A stretch of 22,730 bases of DNA from the IMG/VR virus record IMGVR_UViG_3300021425_000207, positions 1-22,730 of that record. One strand, written 5' to 3'. Source of the stretch: a virus. Position numbers and translations under genes: made by a program. Positions within the stretch are counted from its first letter, which is position 1. The number at the start of each line of letters is the position of its first letter. The notes under the pieces are model-generated. The model was not told the origin of the DNA. It searched no databases and worked only from the letters and a program-made list of their open reading frames with translations. This document shows, piece by piece, positions 5,480 through 11,728 of this stretch.

Positions 5480-5680
5480 TCAGACAGATTCTTTACGGAG
5501 TTCAGAAACAATTTGACTCAGATCATCAATAGCATAATTCATTGCAGATTTGGAGTAACCAGTAGCAAACGGGTAACTACGATCATTATCACCAGACTCA
5601 AGATCTACCTCATAACAAACATTAACTGCTTTGGTAAGTGCGTCGATAACTTGTATCAAACGTCCGTCAAGGTTGTGCAT
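5480..5680 (-). CDS. Small protein, first gene of operon
   Basis: 66 aa (MHNLDGRLIQVIDALTKAVN), ATG at 5680. It is helical with a polar centre (ESGDNDRSYPFATGYSKSAMNYAIDDLSQIV). The cassette copy 5 box lies upstream, but the AAAGGA to ATG distance is about 16 nt, longer than in copies 2-4. No family recognised. Confidence 0.75.
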   Translation of the reverse strand: MHNLDGRLIQVIDALTKAVNVCYEVDLESGDNDRSYPFATGYSKSAMNYAIDDLSQIVSELRKESV

Positions 5681-5696
5681 AACGAATTAGGTGTGA

Positions 5697-5773
5697 TTCC
5701 TTTGACTCTTATAGTATTGCACCTTAGAGACGATCCTGGCGCCTCTGGTGTGCAGTTTGAAGACTGTCACCAG
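5697..5773 (-). promoter_or_regulatory. Repeated stem-loop/promoter cassette, copy 5
   Basis: Minus strand: hairpin arms CTGGTGACAGT / ACTGCACACCAG with a small internal loop (5745-5773), then AGAGGCG / CGTCTCT (one G-U, 5726-5746), then GTGCAATACTATAAGAG and TCAAAGGAA before the ATG at 5680. The hairpin overlaps the stop (5767-5769) of the upstream nucleotidyltransferase-like gene. This hairpin type (GTGACAGT/ACTGCAC) differs from copies 1-3 but matches the decayed copy at 8372. Confidence 0.78.
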
Positions 5774-6708
5774 GACTTCTGTGCGGTGAAGTTTCTGAAA
5801 CTAAACTCCCGACGATTGATGAGTTTATATGTACCAAACTCATTGGTCATAACGTAACCCTCATGATCACATTCTTCACCAGCAAAGTAACACTCAATGT
5901 CCTCATCAGTAGACATACCTTCCATCAACAAATGTTTGATGTGGATGATAAGTCGATAGAGGAAAGTTAGTCTCTTACCCATACCTGCATGGGACAAATC
6001 TTTCTCTTCACGAATACACTTATTGATCGCAACTTTCAGTTCTTGTCCTTCTTTTCCTTCAGGTAATCTAAGAAAATTGCTAACCAAATCTGCAAGACCG
6101 AGAAGGTAATCAATGCGACGATGACGGGAGGTAATGGATGCATTAGTGTTCAAGAAATGAGTCTTAGTTTGTTGAAAAGGTTTCTCTTTTGGACGTTCAG
6201 AATATACTTCGGGAGGAGTAACATCCCAAGGGAAACCGAAGCGAACCTCTGCATCTTTGATGGTCTCACCAACATAATGAGTGTGTGCAGCAAAGACTAT
6301 AGATTCAGGATGAATCTCCTGAGTCATCTTGTAAGTAATTGTATTCGGAGTAAATGTATTTGAACCACCCCAACCTATGAAGTCACCTTGATAGATTCCC
6401 TGCAATCTAGGAAGACATTCAAAACACATGTGCAGGATGGATGCTACATTTGGAATGTGTCCGTGATTAGTTTCAATATCTGCGTGGTTATAGTTAATCT
6501 TAATCTTCTTCTTATTGAATACACTTTTCGTACCCACAAAGAACTTACCGTTCTCGGGATTGATACCCCAAACTACAGCGGGAGCACCATCATACTTGAC
6601 GGATAGAGTATTGTTACGTTCCCACAGAAAGTTAAGCATCTGACGGAAACTATCCCGACCCTCAAGTAGAGAATCCTCAGGATGTTCTAAGTGAGTGTTC
6701 TTTTTCAT
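5767..6708 (-). CDS. Ligase-type nucleotidyltransferase-like protein
   Basis: 313 aa from ATG 6708; the in-frame extension to 6759 is rejected because it would translate an intrinsic terminator. Residues 38-41 read KYDG in SVKYDGAPAVVWG, matching motif I (KxDG), the lysine that takes AMP or GMP in DNA ligases, RNA ligases and capping enzymes. Later EGYVM (283-287) resembles motif IV and YKLINRR (~294-300) resembles motif V. Between them QGDFIGWG is in the place of motif III. The order and spacing fit a covalent nucleotidyltransferase fold, but there is no recognisable OB or DNA-binding domain. It could repair nicked RNA or tRNA, or ligate DNA; the substrate is unknown. It is transcribed on its own, between a terminator and cassette copy 5. 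Confidence 0.6.
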   Translation of the reverse strand: MKKNTHLEHPEDSLLEGRDSFRQMLNFLWERNNTLSVKYDGAPAVVWGINPENGKFFVGTKSVFNKKKIKINYNHADIETNHGHIPNVASILHMCFECLPRLQGIYQGDFIGWGGSNTFTPNTITYKMTQEIHPESIVFAAHTHYVGETIKDAEVRFGFPWDVTPPEVYSERPKEKPFQQTKTHFLNTNASITSRHRRIDYLLGLADLVSNFLRLPEGKEGQELKVAINKCIREEKDLSHAGMGKRLTFLYRLIIHIKHLLMEGMSTDEDIECYFAGEECDHEGYVMTNEFGTYKLINRREFSFRNFTAQKSW

Positions 6709-6714
6709 ATTAGT

Positions 6715-6743
6715 ATCATTGCACAAAAAAACTCCCCTGTCAA
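6715..6743 (-). promoter_or_regulatory. Possible promoter built into the terminator hairpin
   Basis: On the minus strand TTGACA (6743-6738) forms the loop and inner stem of the terminator at 6724-6750. AATGAT follows 17 nt later (6720-6715). The predicted start would fall on the A of the ATG at 6708, giving a leaderless mRNA. The nearby GTGCAATGATACTAATATG also resembles the cassette box GTGCAATACTATAAG. The -10 match is only 4 of 6. Confidence 0.35.
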
Positions 6744-6750
6744 GGGGAGT
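6724..6750 (-). terminator. Rho-independent terminator
   Basis: Perfect 8-bp stem ACTCCCCT / AGGGGAGT with a 4-nt loop, followed on the minus strand by seven T. It begins 11 nt after the stop of the gene at 6762 and closes the two-gene unit 7180-6762. Confidence 0.92.
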
Positions 6751-6761
6751 GTGCAGCATGT

Positions 6762-6935
6762 TTAACTGTCACTACGATATGCTGGTTCTATTCCATTTAT
6801 TGTACGTTTGTCATGCAATTTTGTCAGAATAGAATCACAGTCCCAATAATCTTTTGAACTTGTTGTAGTTTTATTGATTTGATAATATCTAACAGCATCA
6901 TAAATGACACTGTACTCTTTTGCTGTTAGATTCAT
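6762..6935 (-). CDS. Small protein, unknown
   Basis: 57 aa from ATG 6935 (MNLTAKEYSVIYDAVRYYQI), sharing TAATG with the upstream stop; the longer frame to 6962 has no reason to be used. The N-terminal helix is aromatic and the C-terminal half is basic and polar (DCDSILTKLHDKRTING). It ends just before a strong terminator, so it is the last gene of its unit. Function unknown. Confidence 0.75.
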   Translation of the reverse strand: MNLTAKEYSVIYDAVRYYQINKTTTSSKDYWDCDSILTKLHDKRTINGIEPAYRSDS

Positions 6936-7180
6936 TAGGTAGTAAACTCTGAAACAATACACGAATCTAGACCATCTTCAGCAAGTGCGTAAGTGTAAGA
7001 CTTCTCGATATTTTCTCGGAGTTTATTGTAATGAGGTTGATTAAAGTTGCCCTCATCTTCAGCAACGATCAATTCAAAACACTCTTCGTCATCTTCAGCA
7101 ATCACATTCCAGATTCCACCATATTCACTACTGGGGAAGGGAACATAATGATCCACGACATAGAAAAACTTTTGTGCCAT
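6935..7180 (-). CDS. Small acidic protein, unknown
   Basis: 81 aa (MAQKFFYVVDHYVPFPSSEYGG), ATG at 7180. A strand-rich start (KFFYVVDHYV, GGIWNVIAEDDEECFELIVAEDEG) and a helix (HYNKLRENIEKSYTYALAEDG) look like a small alpha/beta protein. It is the first gene of a two-gene unit with a sigma70-like promoter at 7204-7232. AGAGG lies about 10-17 nt before the ATG. No family recognised. Confidence 0.75.
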   Translation of the reverse strand: MAQKFFYVVDHYVPFPSSEYGGIWNVIAEDDEECFELIVAEDEGNFNQPHYNKLRENIEKSYTYALAEDGLDSCIVSEFTT

Positions 7181-7203
7181 TGTTGTTTGTAAATTACCTC
7201 TAA

Positions 7204-7232
7204 AGTGTAAATGTTTTGTTCAGATTTGTCAA
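7204..7232 (-). promoter_or_regulatory. Sigma70-like promoter
   Basis: Minus strand TTGACA (7232-7227), 17-nt spacer, TACACT (7209-7204). The predicted start near 7197 lies just before AGAGG, leaving a short leader before the ATG at 7180. The -35 is a perfect consensus; the -10 matches 4 of 6. Confidence 0.5.
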
Positions 7233-7235
7233 GTA

Positions 7236-7619
7236 TTACCAACCCCTATCTGCTAACCAACTGCCAACTTTCCACGCCAACCAACCGATAAAACCACCAA
7301 GAATCATGGCGAGAATACCAGTGGAAGATATAGTTGCTAGACCCCAAATAAACAGAAGAGCAGAAACACCAAGACCAAAGACTACAATATTTGCACTAAA
7401 GTCCATGTCATAACCTTCACTGGAACTAGTGGAGGTTGAACTATTAGAGGATGAATAATCTATCGGTTCATTGTAAGCATATGTCCCAATAATGCGGAAT
7501 CCAGGCATAGAACCACGCATAGATTCAATTTGAGATTGAGCGCCAATACCGTTCAAACTTTCAACAATATCGGACTGAATTAAACTGTTGTGAGCAGTCC
7601 ACTTAACTTCGTACTTCAT
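7236..7619 (-). CDS. Two-TM membrane protein with soluble N-domain
   Basis: 127 aa. Residues 1-50 form a soluble domain (MKYEVKWTAHNSLIQSDIVE...GFRIIGTYAY), residues 56-69 a Ser/Thr-rich linker, and two hydrophobic segments follow at about 77-97 (ANIVVFGLGVSALLFIWGL) and 100-118 (TGILAMILGGFIGWLAWKV), ending in SWLADRGW. The glycine-rich hairpin of TM helices suggests an inner-membrane protein. The start is coupled (ATGA) to the upstream stop. It could act on the host membrane; I cannot name a family. Confidence 0.75.
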   Translation of the reverse strand: MKYEVKWTAHNSLIQSDIVESLNGIGAQSQIESMRGSMPGFRIIGTYAYNEPIDYSSSNSSTSTSSSEGYDMDFSANIVVFGLGVSALLFIWGLATISSTGILAMILGGFIGWLAWKVGSWLADRGW

Positions 7620-7795
7620 TTTACTTTGTTAATAGAAACGAACATGTAATCTTTAGGTTCTTGTTCATTGATTATTACTTCACTATAAACCGCCATTGCA
7701 TCACGATCCCGACCAGATTCTGCAAGATCGGAACACAAACATTCATGAAAGATTTCAAGACTATCAATCAATTTTTTGCGAGTCTTTTTAGACAT
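7616..7795 (-). CDS. Small protein, unknown
   Basis: A 59-aa ORF (MSKKTRKKLIDSLEIFHECL), ATG at 7795, 8-nt overlap with the upstream gene and ATGA overlap with the downstream one. A basic N-terminus precedes a helix with two Cys (HECLCSDL) and a mixed C-terminus. The couplings at both ends support it. Function unknown. Confidence 0.75.
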   Translation of the reverse strand: MSKKTRKKLIDSLEIFHECLCSDLAESGRDRDAMAVYSEVIINEQEPKDYMFVSINKVK

Positions 7796-8105
7796 AGAGA
7801 CACATCTCCAAGGGATTGAGGTTGATGGGCATAGCAGTGTAAGGAGTTGTATTATTTACATCTACCCTATCACCACATTTAGAAGAGTTTATCGGGGCAT
7901 AGTAACACTTTTGTTTTGCATCATAGAATCCCCAGATACAACGAGAGGGAGTATTGCCATTGTAAATAAACCCACGATCATATACAGTCCAGATAGAGTA
8001 AAGATTACGCTTAAAAGGTAGCGTCTCATATCTATATCCGTCTGGAGGAAAGTGGGGGAAACTTGTTTGTATTTCTCGTAAGATTTCATCGGGGACATCA
8101 CTCAT
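7788..8105 (-). CDS. Protein of unknown function, 105 aa
   Basis: MSDVPDEILREIQTSFPHFPPDGY start at ATG 8105 (ATGA overlap with the upstream gene). After an amphipathic helix it is rich in aromatic residues with four Cys (SRCIWGFYDAKQKCYYAPI; SKCGD; MCLYV), which could support metal binding or disulfides. No domain recognised. Confidence 0.75.
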   Translation of the reverse strand: MSDVPDEILREIQTSFPHFPPDGYRYETLPFKRNLYSIWTVYDRGFIYNGNTPSRCIWGFYDAKQKCYYAPINSSKCGDRVDVNNTTPYTAMPINLNPLEMCLYV

Positions 8106-8314
8106 TTCTCAACTTTCCAGTGTTCGTTGCCCTTGACAGGAACCCAGAAGTAGTATTTCTTATTCAAAGATTCGAGGAACATCCATTTTTGACCCTCATG
8201 TTCACGTTCTGCTTGAACAGCACAAGTATGGAAAAGATCCATCTCGTTTGCAAAACGATTCTTTGCTTTACGAGAAAGGGGAGTAACACAAACTCGTTTG
8301 GTCTTGGTAGTCAT
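8102..8314 (-). CDS. Small basic protein
   Basis: 70 aa (MTTKTKRVCVTPLSRKAKNRF...), ATG at 8314 with GAGAGG 8 nt upstream, the best ribosome site in this block. A basic N-terminus, an acidic/aromatic middle (EHEGQKWMFLESLNKKYYFWVPV) and KGNEHWKVEK at the end are visible. It heads the four-gene coupled unit 8314-7236. Function unknown. Confidence 0.75.
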   Translation of the reverse strand: MTTKTKRVCVTPLSRKAKNRFANEMDLFHTCAVQAEREHEGQKWMFLESLNKKYYFWVPVKGNEHWKVEK

Positions 8315-8315
8315 G

Positions 8316-8394
8316 AATTAACCTCTCAACTTGTTTAAGATAATGCATCCAGGAGCGGATTGGACGAAATAGTGTGCGGTTTGTTGACCGTCAC
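8316..8394 (-). promoter_or_regulatory. Decayed stem-loop cassette (copy 7)
   Basis: Minus strand: GTGACGGT / ACCGCACAC hairpin (8372-8394) matches the copy-5 hairpin GTGACAGT / ACTGCACAC with a compensated A-T to G-C change. It is followed by CACTAT as in other copies, then TGCATTATCTTAA where intact copies have TGCAATACTATAA, then GAGAGG and ATG at 8314. The hairpin and part of the box lie inside the 3' end of the upstream gene. Confidence 0.5.
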
Positions 8395-8778
8395 AGTGTT
8401 CCCTTTCGGGATCTTTTTGGTTTGTTTGGGTGCAGAACCCTTCTTTTTTTCCCGATCGGGAACATTGGAAACACCAGAACCCTTGCCACCACTGGGTTCT
8501 GTTTTGAGCAAATTACTCTTTTTTTGTGATTTTCGTTTGGCGGGTGGTTTGGGTTGTACCTGCGACCCAGATTTTCGTTTTTTGTATTTTTCTACTTTAC
8601 TCATGGCACTTTGAAAGGTGCGTGATACATCACTAAGCACACTTCCATTGTGAATGATAACCCACTCTTTATCACCAATGCATGGCACTACTGCCCACAT
8701 TCCATCGGGAGAGACATAATCTCTCACACATTTTGGATCAAGTAGTGTAGAGTTTTGGTTGTAGTATTTCTGACTCAT
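8335..8778 (-). CDS. Protein with basic, low-complexity tail
   Basis: 147 aa, ATG at 8778 overlapping the helicase stop (ATGA). The first ~65 residues form a small folded domain (CVRDYVSPDGMWAVVPCIGDKEW; TFQSAMSKVEKYKK). Residues ~66-130 are Lys/Ser/Pro-rich and disordered, with several KKK/KRK patches, and could bind nucleic acid. Translational coupling to the helicase suggests a partner or accessory to it. The C-terminal codons contain a cassette-type stem-loop. No family recognised. Confidence 0.75.
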   Translation of the reverse strand: MSQKYYNQNSTLLDPKCVRDYVSPDGMWAVVPCIGDKEWVIIHNGSVLSDVSRTFQSAMSKVEKYKKRKSGSQVQPKPPAKRKSQKKSNLLKTEPSGGKGSGVSNVPDREKKKGSAPKQTKKIPKGNTVTVNKPHTISSNPLLDALS

Positions 8779-9962
8779 CGACGGATCTCCGAGATAGCAG
8801 GTTGACCCTGATTAAACACCGTGTCTACAACCGCCTGAACCTTTTTAGAGGTGGAGATACCCACAGAGTCATAAACAGGGATGCAGACCAATCCAAAGGT
8901 CTTAGACTTGTCACCCAGACGGATAACGCGACCGATAGATTGCGAGATGCCAATATAATCCATGTTGCGGAGGAAGATGACACTTTCCAATCCGTTGACG
9001 TTGATACCTTCGGACAGGATGGAGTGGTGAAGAACCACAAACTTCTTGTTAGGATCTTTACCCCATGCATTTAGAGTGTCAAAGAATACCTCACGGTTCA
9101 CCTTTTGACCATCAATAATTGCACCAGTCTTGGAGGTAATCGTCATCCAAGAGTAACCACGATACGCGACATCTTTGCAGAAGTCGGAGTCACTCAACAG
9201 ACCCATGATCTGTTTGGTAGTTCTAGCACAGACCAGAATCTTGTCTACATTTTGGTCATCAATAGACTCGATCAGAAAGTCACTATCACGCGACCAGATC
9301 TTGAACTTATCCTGAACCATTCCGAGTTGTTTGACAACAACTTTAGGAGGAAGAATGTAACCCTGTTCAACCAACTCAGGTGCAGGAATGTTGCAGATTA
9401 CCTGACCATAAACCTCAGGCATATTCATCCCAGGTTTGTTGATAGTCAGAGAATGTTTCGGGGTTGCAGTAAAGAAGAAACAACGATCAGACTCGTTAGA
9501 GAAATACTCAGTCGCAGGGAAAAAGTTCCTTTTAACAGAGTTATGTGCCTCATCAAAATAGATGTTATTGACCTCAATATCCGACTGACGGATACGATCC
9601 AAAGAGTTGTAAGTAGTGAAGATCAGAACGTTCTCACCTGCGGTGCGGGCAGTGTTAGCAAACAGGTGAATCTTCTCGGGGTTAGTAGAAGAGAAGTGAT
9701 GAGTTTCACCACTGTGAACGTGCATCACATGAGTGTACTTAGTATCAATAAACTCCAGAAACTCTGCGGAGAGTTGTTCAGCAAGAAGGATGCGGGGTGC
9801 TACAACAACGGTAGTCATTCCGTTGTCAATATATTTGCAGTTACGGATAATATCAAAGAACATGGTAGGAGTCTTCCCACCACCAGTAGGTATAACGATT
9901 TGACCTTTATCGTATGCGAGCATTGCATCCAATGCACGGATTTGGTTAGGACGGAGTTGCAT
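8775..9962 (-). CDS. SF2 DEAD/DEAH-type helicase
   Basis: 395 aa from ATG 9962, with GAGG 5 nt upstream; the TTG at 9977 is not needed. Two RecA-like domains are visible: RPNQIRAL (Q-motif-like, 4-11), Walker A PTGGGKT (25-31), motif II DEAH (137-140), motif III TATP (165-168), then LSEGINV (~317-323) and the arginine-finger motif QSIGRVIR (341-348). This is the ResIII/UvsW-like organisation, an ATP-dependent translocase or helicase on DNA or RNA. It is short and lacks accessory domains. Upstream are a terminator and the ParB-like pair; downstream is a coupled basic protein. A role in phage recombination, replication restart or RNA unwinding is possible. Confidence 0.85.
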   Translation of the reverse strand: MQLRPNQIRALDAMLAYDKGQIVIPTGGGKTPTMFFDIIRNCKYIDNGMTTVVVAPRILLAEQLSAEFLEFIDTKYTHVMHVHSGETHHFSSTNPEKIHLFANTARTAGENVLIFTTYNSLDRIRQSDIEVNNIYFDEAHNSVKRNFFPATEYFSNESDRCFFFTATPKHSLTINKPGMNMPEVYGQVICNIPAPELVEQGYILPPKVVVKQLGMVQDKFKIWSRDSDFLIESIDDQNVDKILVCARTTKQIMGLLSDSDFCKDVAYRGYSWMTITSKTGAIIDGQKVNREVFFDTLNAWGKDPNKKFVVLHHSILSEGINVNGLESVIFLRNMDYIGISQSIGRVIRLGDKSKTFGLVCIPVYDSVGISTSKKVQAVVDTVFNQGQPAISEIRR

Positions 9963-9977
9963 TAACCTCGTGTTCAA

Positions 9978-10019
9978 TAAAATAATAATAACCCCTCACC
10001 AGTTGCCTGGCAAGGGGTT
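9978..10019 (-). terminator. Rho-independent terminator
   Basis: Minus strand stem AACCCCT / AGGGGTT with an inner CCAG / CTGG stem, followed by TATTATTATTTTATT. It lies between the 174-aa gene (stop 10038) and the helicase ATG at 9962. It should separate the ParB-like operon from the helicase operon, unless read-through is allowed. Confidence 0.85.
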
Positions 10020-10022
10020 TCC

Positions 10023-10039
10023 GATAAGGACTCCTTATC
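10023..10039 (-). repeat. Perfect small hairpin at stop codon
   Basis: GATAAGG / CCTTATC with a 3-nt loop overlaps the stop codon (10038-10040) of the gene at 10562. It sits directly before the terminator, giving a tandem hairpin 3' end. No U-tract of its own. Confidence 0.6.
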
Positions 10040-10562
10040 AAACCAGATAGTTCGATTCGTAGTCAATCAGTTCAGAAGGAATGAGATCTTCGAATACATC
10101 TCGGACTGCACCTTTCTCAGGATGGAATAGAGTAATACCGAGGTGATCGTACTTCAAATGAGTAGCAACATGGATGACAAATTGACCATCCCTGTTTTCA
10201 GTCAACTGACTGAGTTTGTTGTTCTCATCAGGAGTAACTTCGATAGTCTGACAACACATAAGGAAGAGAGTCTTGAACTTGTCCAGATCTGTCAACCAAA
10301 TATCTGCGTTGTCGTACACCATCCTTGCAACAAATTGAGGAGACATACAGTGATCTTTAGTAGTCTTATTCCCCTTGCGTTTTGCAGACATTGCTGCAGC
10401 ACTAATGTAACCCGTTTTGTTAGGTTCTCCTGCACAGAATACCTGATCATACAGGATTCTTGTCATGGATCTTTGTGTAAACTGATTTGCATCTTTCCAA
10501 AAAGGAAGAACTCCTCTCATTGCATGAAAAGTAATCTTTGCGAACTCTTCCCACTTATTCAT
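10038..10562 (-). CDS. Unknown protein, 174 aa, coupled to ParB-like
   Basis: MNKWEEFAKITFHAMRGVLPFW start at ATG 10562, overlapping the ParB-like stop (ATGA). The sequence is globular, with Lys-rich KRKGNKTTKDHCMSPQF in the middle, WLTDLDKFKTLFLMCCQTIEV and an acidic C-terminus (DVFEDLIPSELIDYE). The KDHCMSP segment could hold a metal or catalytic His/Cys, but I do not recognise a nuclease motif. It is probably functionally linked to the ParB-like protein by strict coupling and the shared terminator. Confidence 0.8.
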   Translation of the reverse strand: MNKWEEFAKITFHAMRGVLPFWKDANQFTQRSMTRILYDQVFCAGEPNKTGYISAAAMSAKRKGNKTTKDHCMSPQFVARMVYDNADIWLTDLDKFKTLFLMCCQTIEVTPDENNKLSQLTENRDGQFVIHVATHLKYDHLGITLFHPEKGAVRDVFEDLIPSELIDYESNYLV

Positions 10563-11641
10563 GCCCAGTCCTCCATGTTATCCTTCGAGTCAATCTGCGG
10601 AGTGAAGAGGAAGAAACTATCTTCAACAGGATTGTATTTACCTGCACGATAGTCATCAGCAATTCGCAGACACTTCTCCAACATGTCAGACATCATCTGA
10701 TCCCTCTTGTAGTCACGAACCTTTTGAAGTTTCCCAGAAGTCTGTTTGTTGATGGATGCAACAACTCCAACCTTTTCTACATCTTTGTGTTGAAGAAGCA
10801 AGCAAATATCAAAGAAACAACGAGGATCATAATCAAGGTCTTGAACACCACCAGTACCAGAACCACCCTTAAAGGTTTTGTTCAAGTATGCTACATCGTT
10901 CACGGGAGTAACCTTGGAACGAGTAGAGAACGCAGTGATCTCAGACTTATACTGAGAGACCCACTGTTTGCGACTCTCATCACTGTAAGACTTTACAGGA
11001 GTAATGATACCGTACTTTGCACGGAGTTTCTCACGGAGATAAGGAAACTCGTTGGTCTTCTGGTTAAGACGAATCAGACGGGCATTGATGGACTTGTCAT
11101 CATCAATGTCGATGATGTTCTTCTCAACCATGTTAGCGAGGGTGAGAATCACATCGTTTTCAGTACGAGGTGCCTTCACATATTCATCATCTTCGTCATT
11201 CTCGTTCGACTGATAGATCATCAGATCTTCTTCAGTATCGAACTTAACAAGTGCGACAAAGATAGTATCACGACCGGTCAGATAGTGTGCTTGAAGACGA
11301 TGTTCACCACACACAAGTTCATAGAGTTCTTTAGAAACTCCTTCACCATGACACTGAATGACAACAGGTTGTTCATAGGTGAAGAGATAACGTCCTTCTT
11401 CAATACGATCAACGAAAGTAGCAACAGTCTCCTGAATGAGACCTTCAGCACGAACTTTATTCGTCAGTACATTATCAGTTCGTCGCAGAATCTGTTTCAG
11501 AGGAACCTCAACGAACTCAATAAAGGTAAGACCTTCACCTTTAGGAATACGGTTTGCAGCAGTAACCAACTCTACCTTTTTTTCAAAGGAGAGATCAATC
11601 GGGTTAATCATAATTTGTTGTAAGGGTTGCGAAGTTTGCAT
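10559..11641 (-). CDS. ParB-like protein
   Basis: 360 aa, ATG at 11641 (an internal Met at 11611 is an alternative). Residues ~40-140 resemble the ParB/Spo0J N-terminal domain: strands FIEFVEVPLKQI, a helix NKVRAEGLIQETVATFV, a strand QPVVIQCHG, then GEHRLQAHYLTG (112-123), which corresponds to the GERRxRAxxxAG box that binds CTP or forms the nuclease-like site. The C-terminal half is helical with a Gly-rich loop (KGGSGTGGVQD) and no obvious helix-turn-helix. In phages such proteins serve as DNA-binding regulators or nucleases rather than partition proteins. There is no ParA nearby. Confidence 0.75.
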   Translation of the reverse strand: MQTSQPLQQIMINPIDLSFEKKVELVTAANRIPKGEGLTFIEFVEVPLKQILRRTDNVLTNKVRAEGLIQETVATFVDRIEEGRYLFTYEQPVVIQCHGEGVSKELYELVCGEHRLQAHYLTGRDTIFVALVKFDTEEDLMIYQSNENDEDDEYVKAPRTENDVILTLANMVEKNIIDIDDDKSINARLIRLNQKTNEFPYLREKLRAKYGIITPVKSYSDESRKQWVSQYKSEITAFSTRSKVTPVNDVAYLNKTFKGGSGTGGVQDLDYDPRCFFDICLLLQHKDVEKVGVVASINKQTSGKLQKVRDYKRDQMMSDMLEKCLRIADDYRAGKYNPVEDSFFLFTPQIDSKDNMEDWA

Positions 11642-11728
11642 TATGCTTAGACTTGTTCCCTATTGGGATCGTTGTCTCGCGGTGAGGAGTAGTTTTGGGT
11701 CATCACCTCATCGGACCATCGTATCTTA
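11642..11728 (-). promoter_or_regulatory. Intergenic leader of ParB-like operon
   Basis: 87 nt without a gene. The minus strand holds a TGAGG / CCTCA stem with a long loop and a small TCCC / GGGA hairpin just before the ATG at 11641. Hairpin-rich leaders of this kind recur at the cassettes, but the ATACTATAA box is absent. I cannot point to a convincing promoter. Confidence 0.25.

Noticed and set aside
902-5773. Cassette hairpins as ordinary rho-independent terminators
   Set aside because: None is followed by a U-tract on the minus strand, unlike the real terminators at 6724, 9978, 20504 and 22202.
902-5773. Regularly spaced repeats as a CRISPR array or insertion sequences
   Set aside because: Spacing is 0.8-1.6 kb with genes between, arms vary, and there are no transposase genes or short uniform spacers.
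6709-6759. N-terminal extension of the nucleotidyltransferase-like gene
   Set aside because: It would translate through an intrinsic terminator; the ATG at 6708 follows it directly.
9105-9965. 286-codon plus-strand open frame
   Set aside because: It lies opposite the SF2 helicase, whose motifs I-VI are clear on the minus strand.
10538-11623. 361-codon plus-strand open frame
   Set aside because: It is antisense to the ParB-like gene, which has motifs, a coupled neighbour and consistent strand; the composition of the shadow frame is unlike a real protein.
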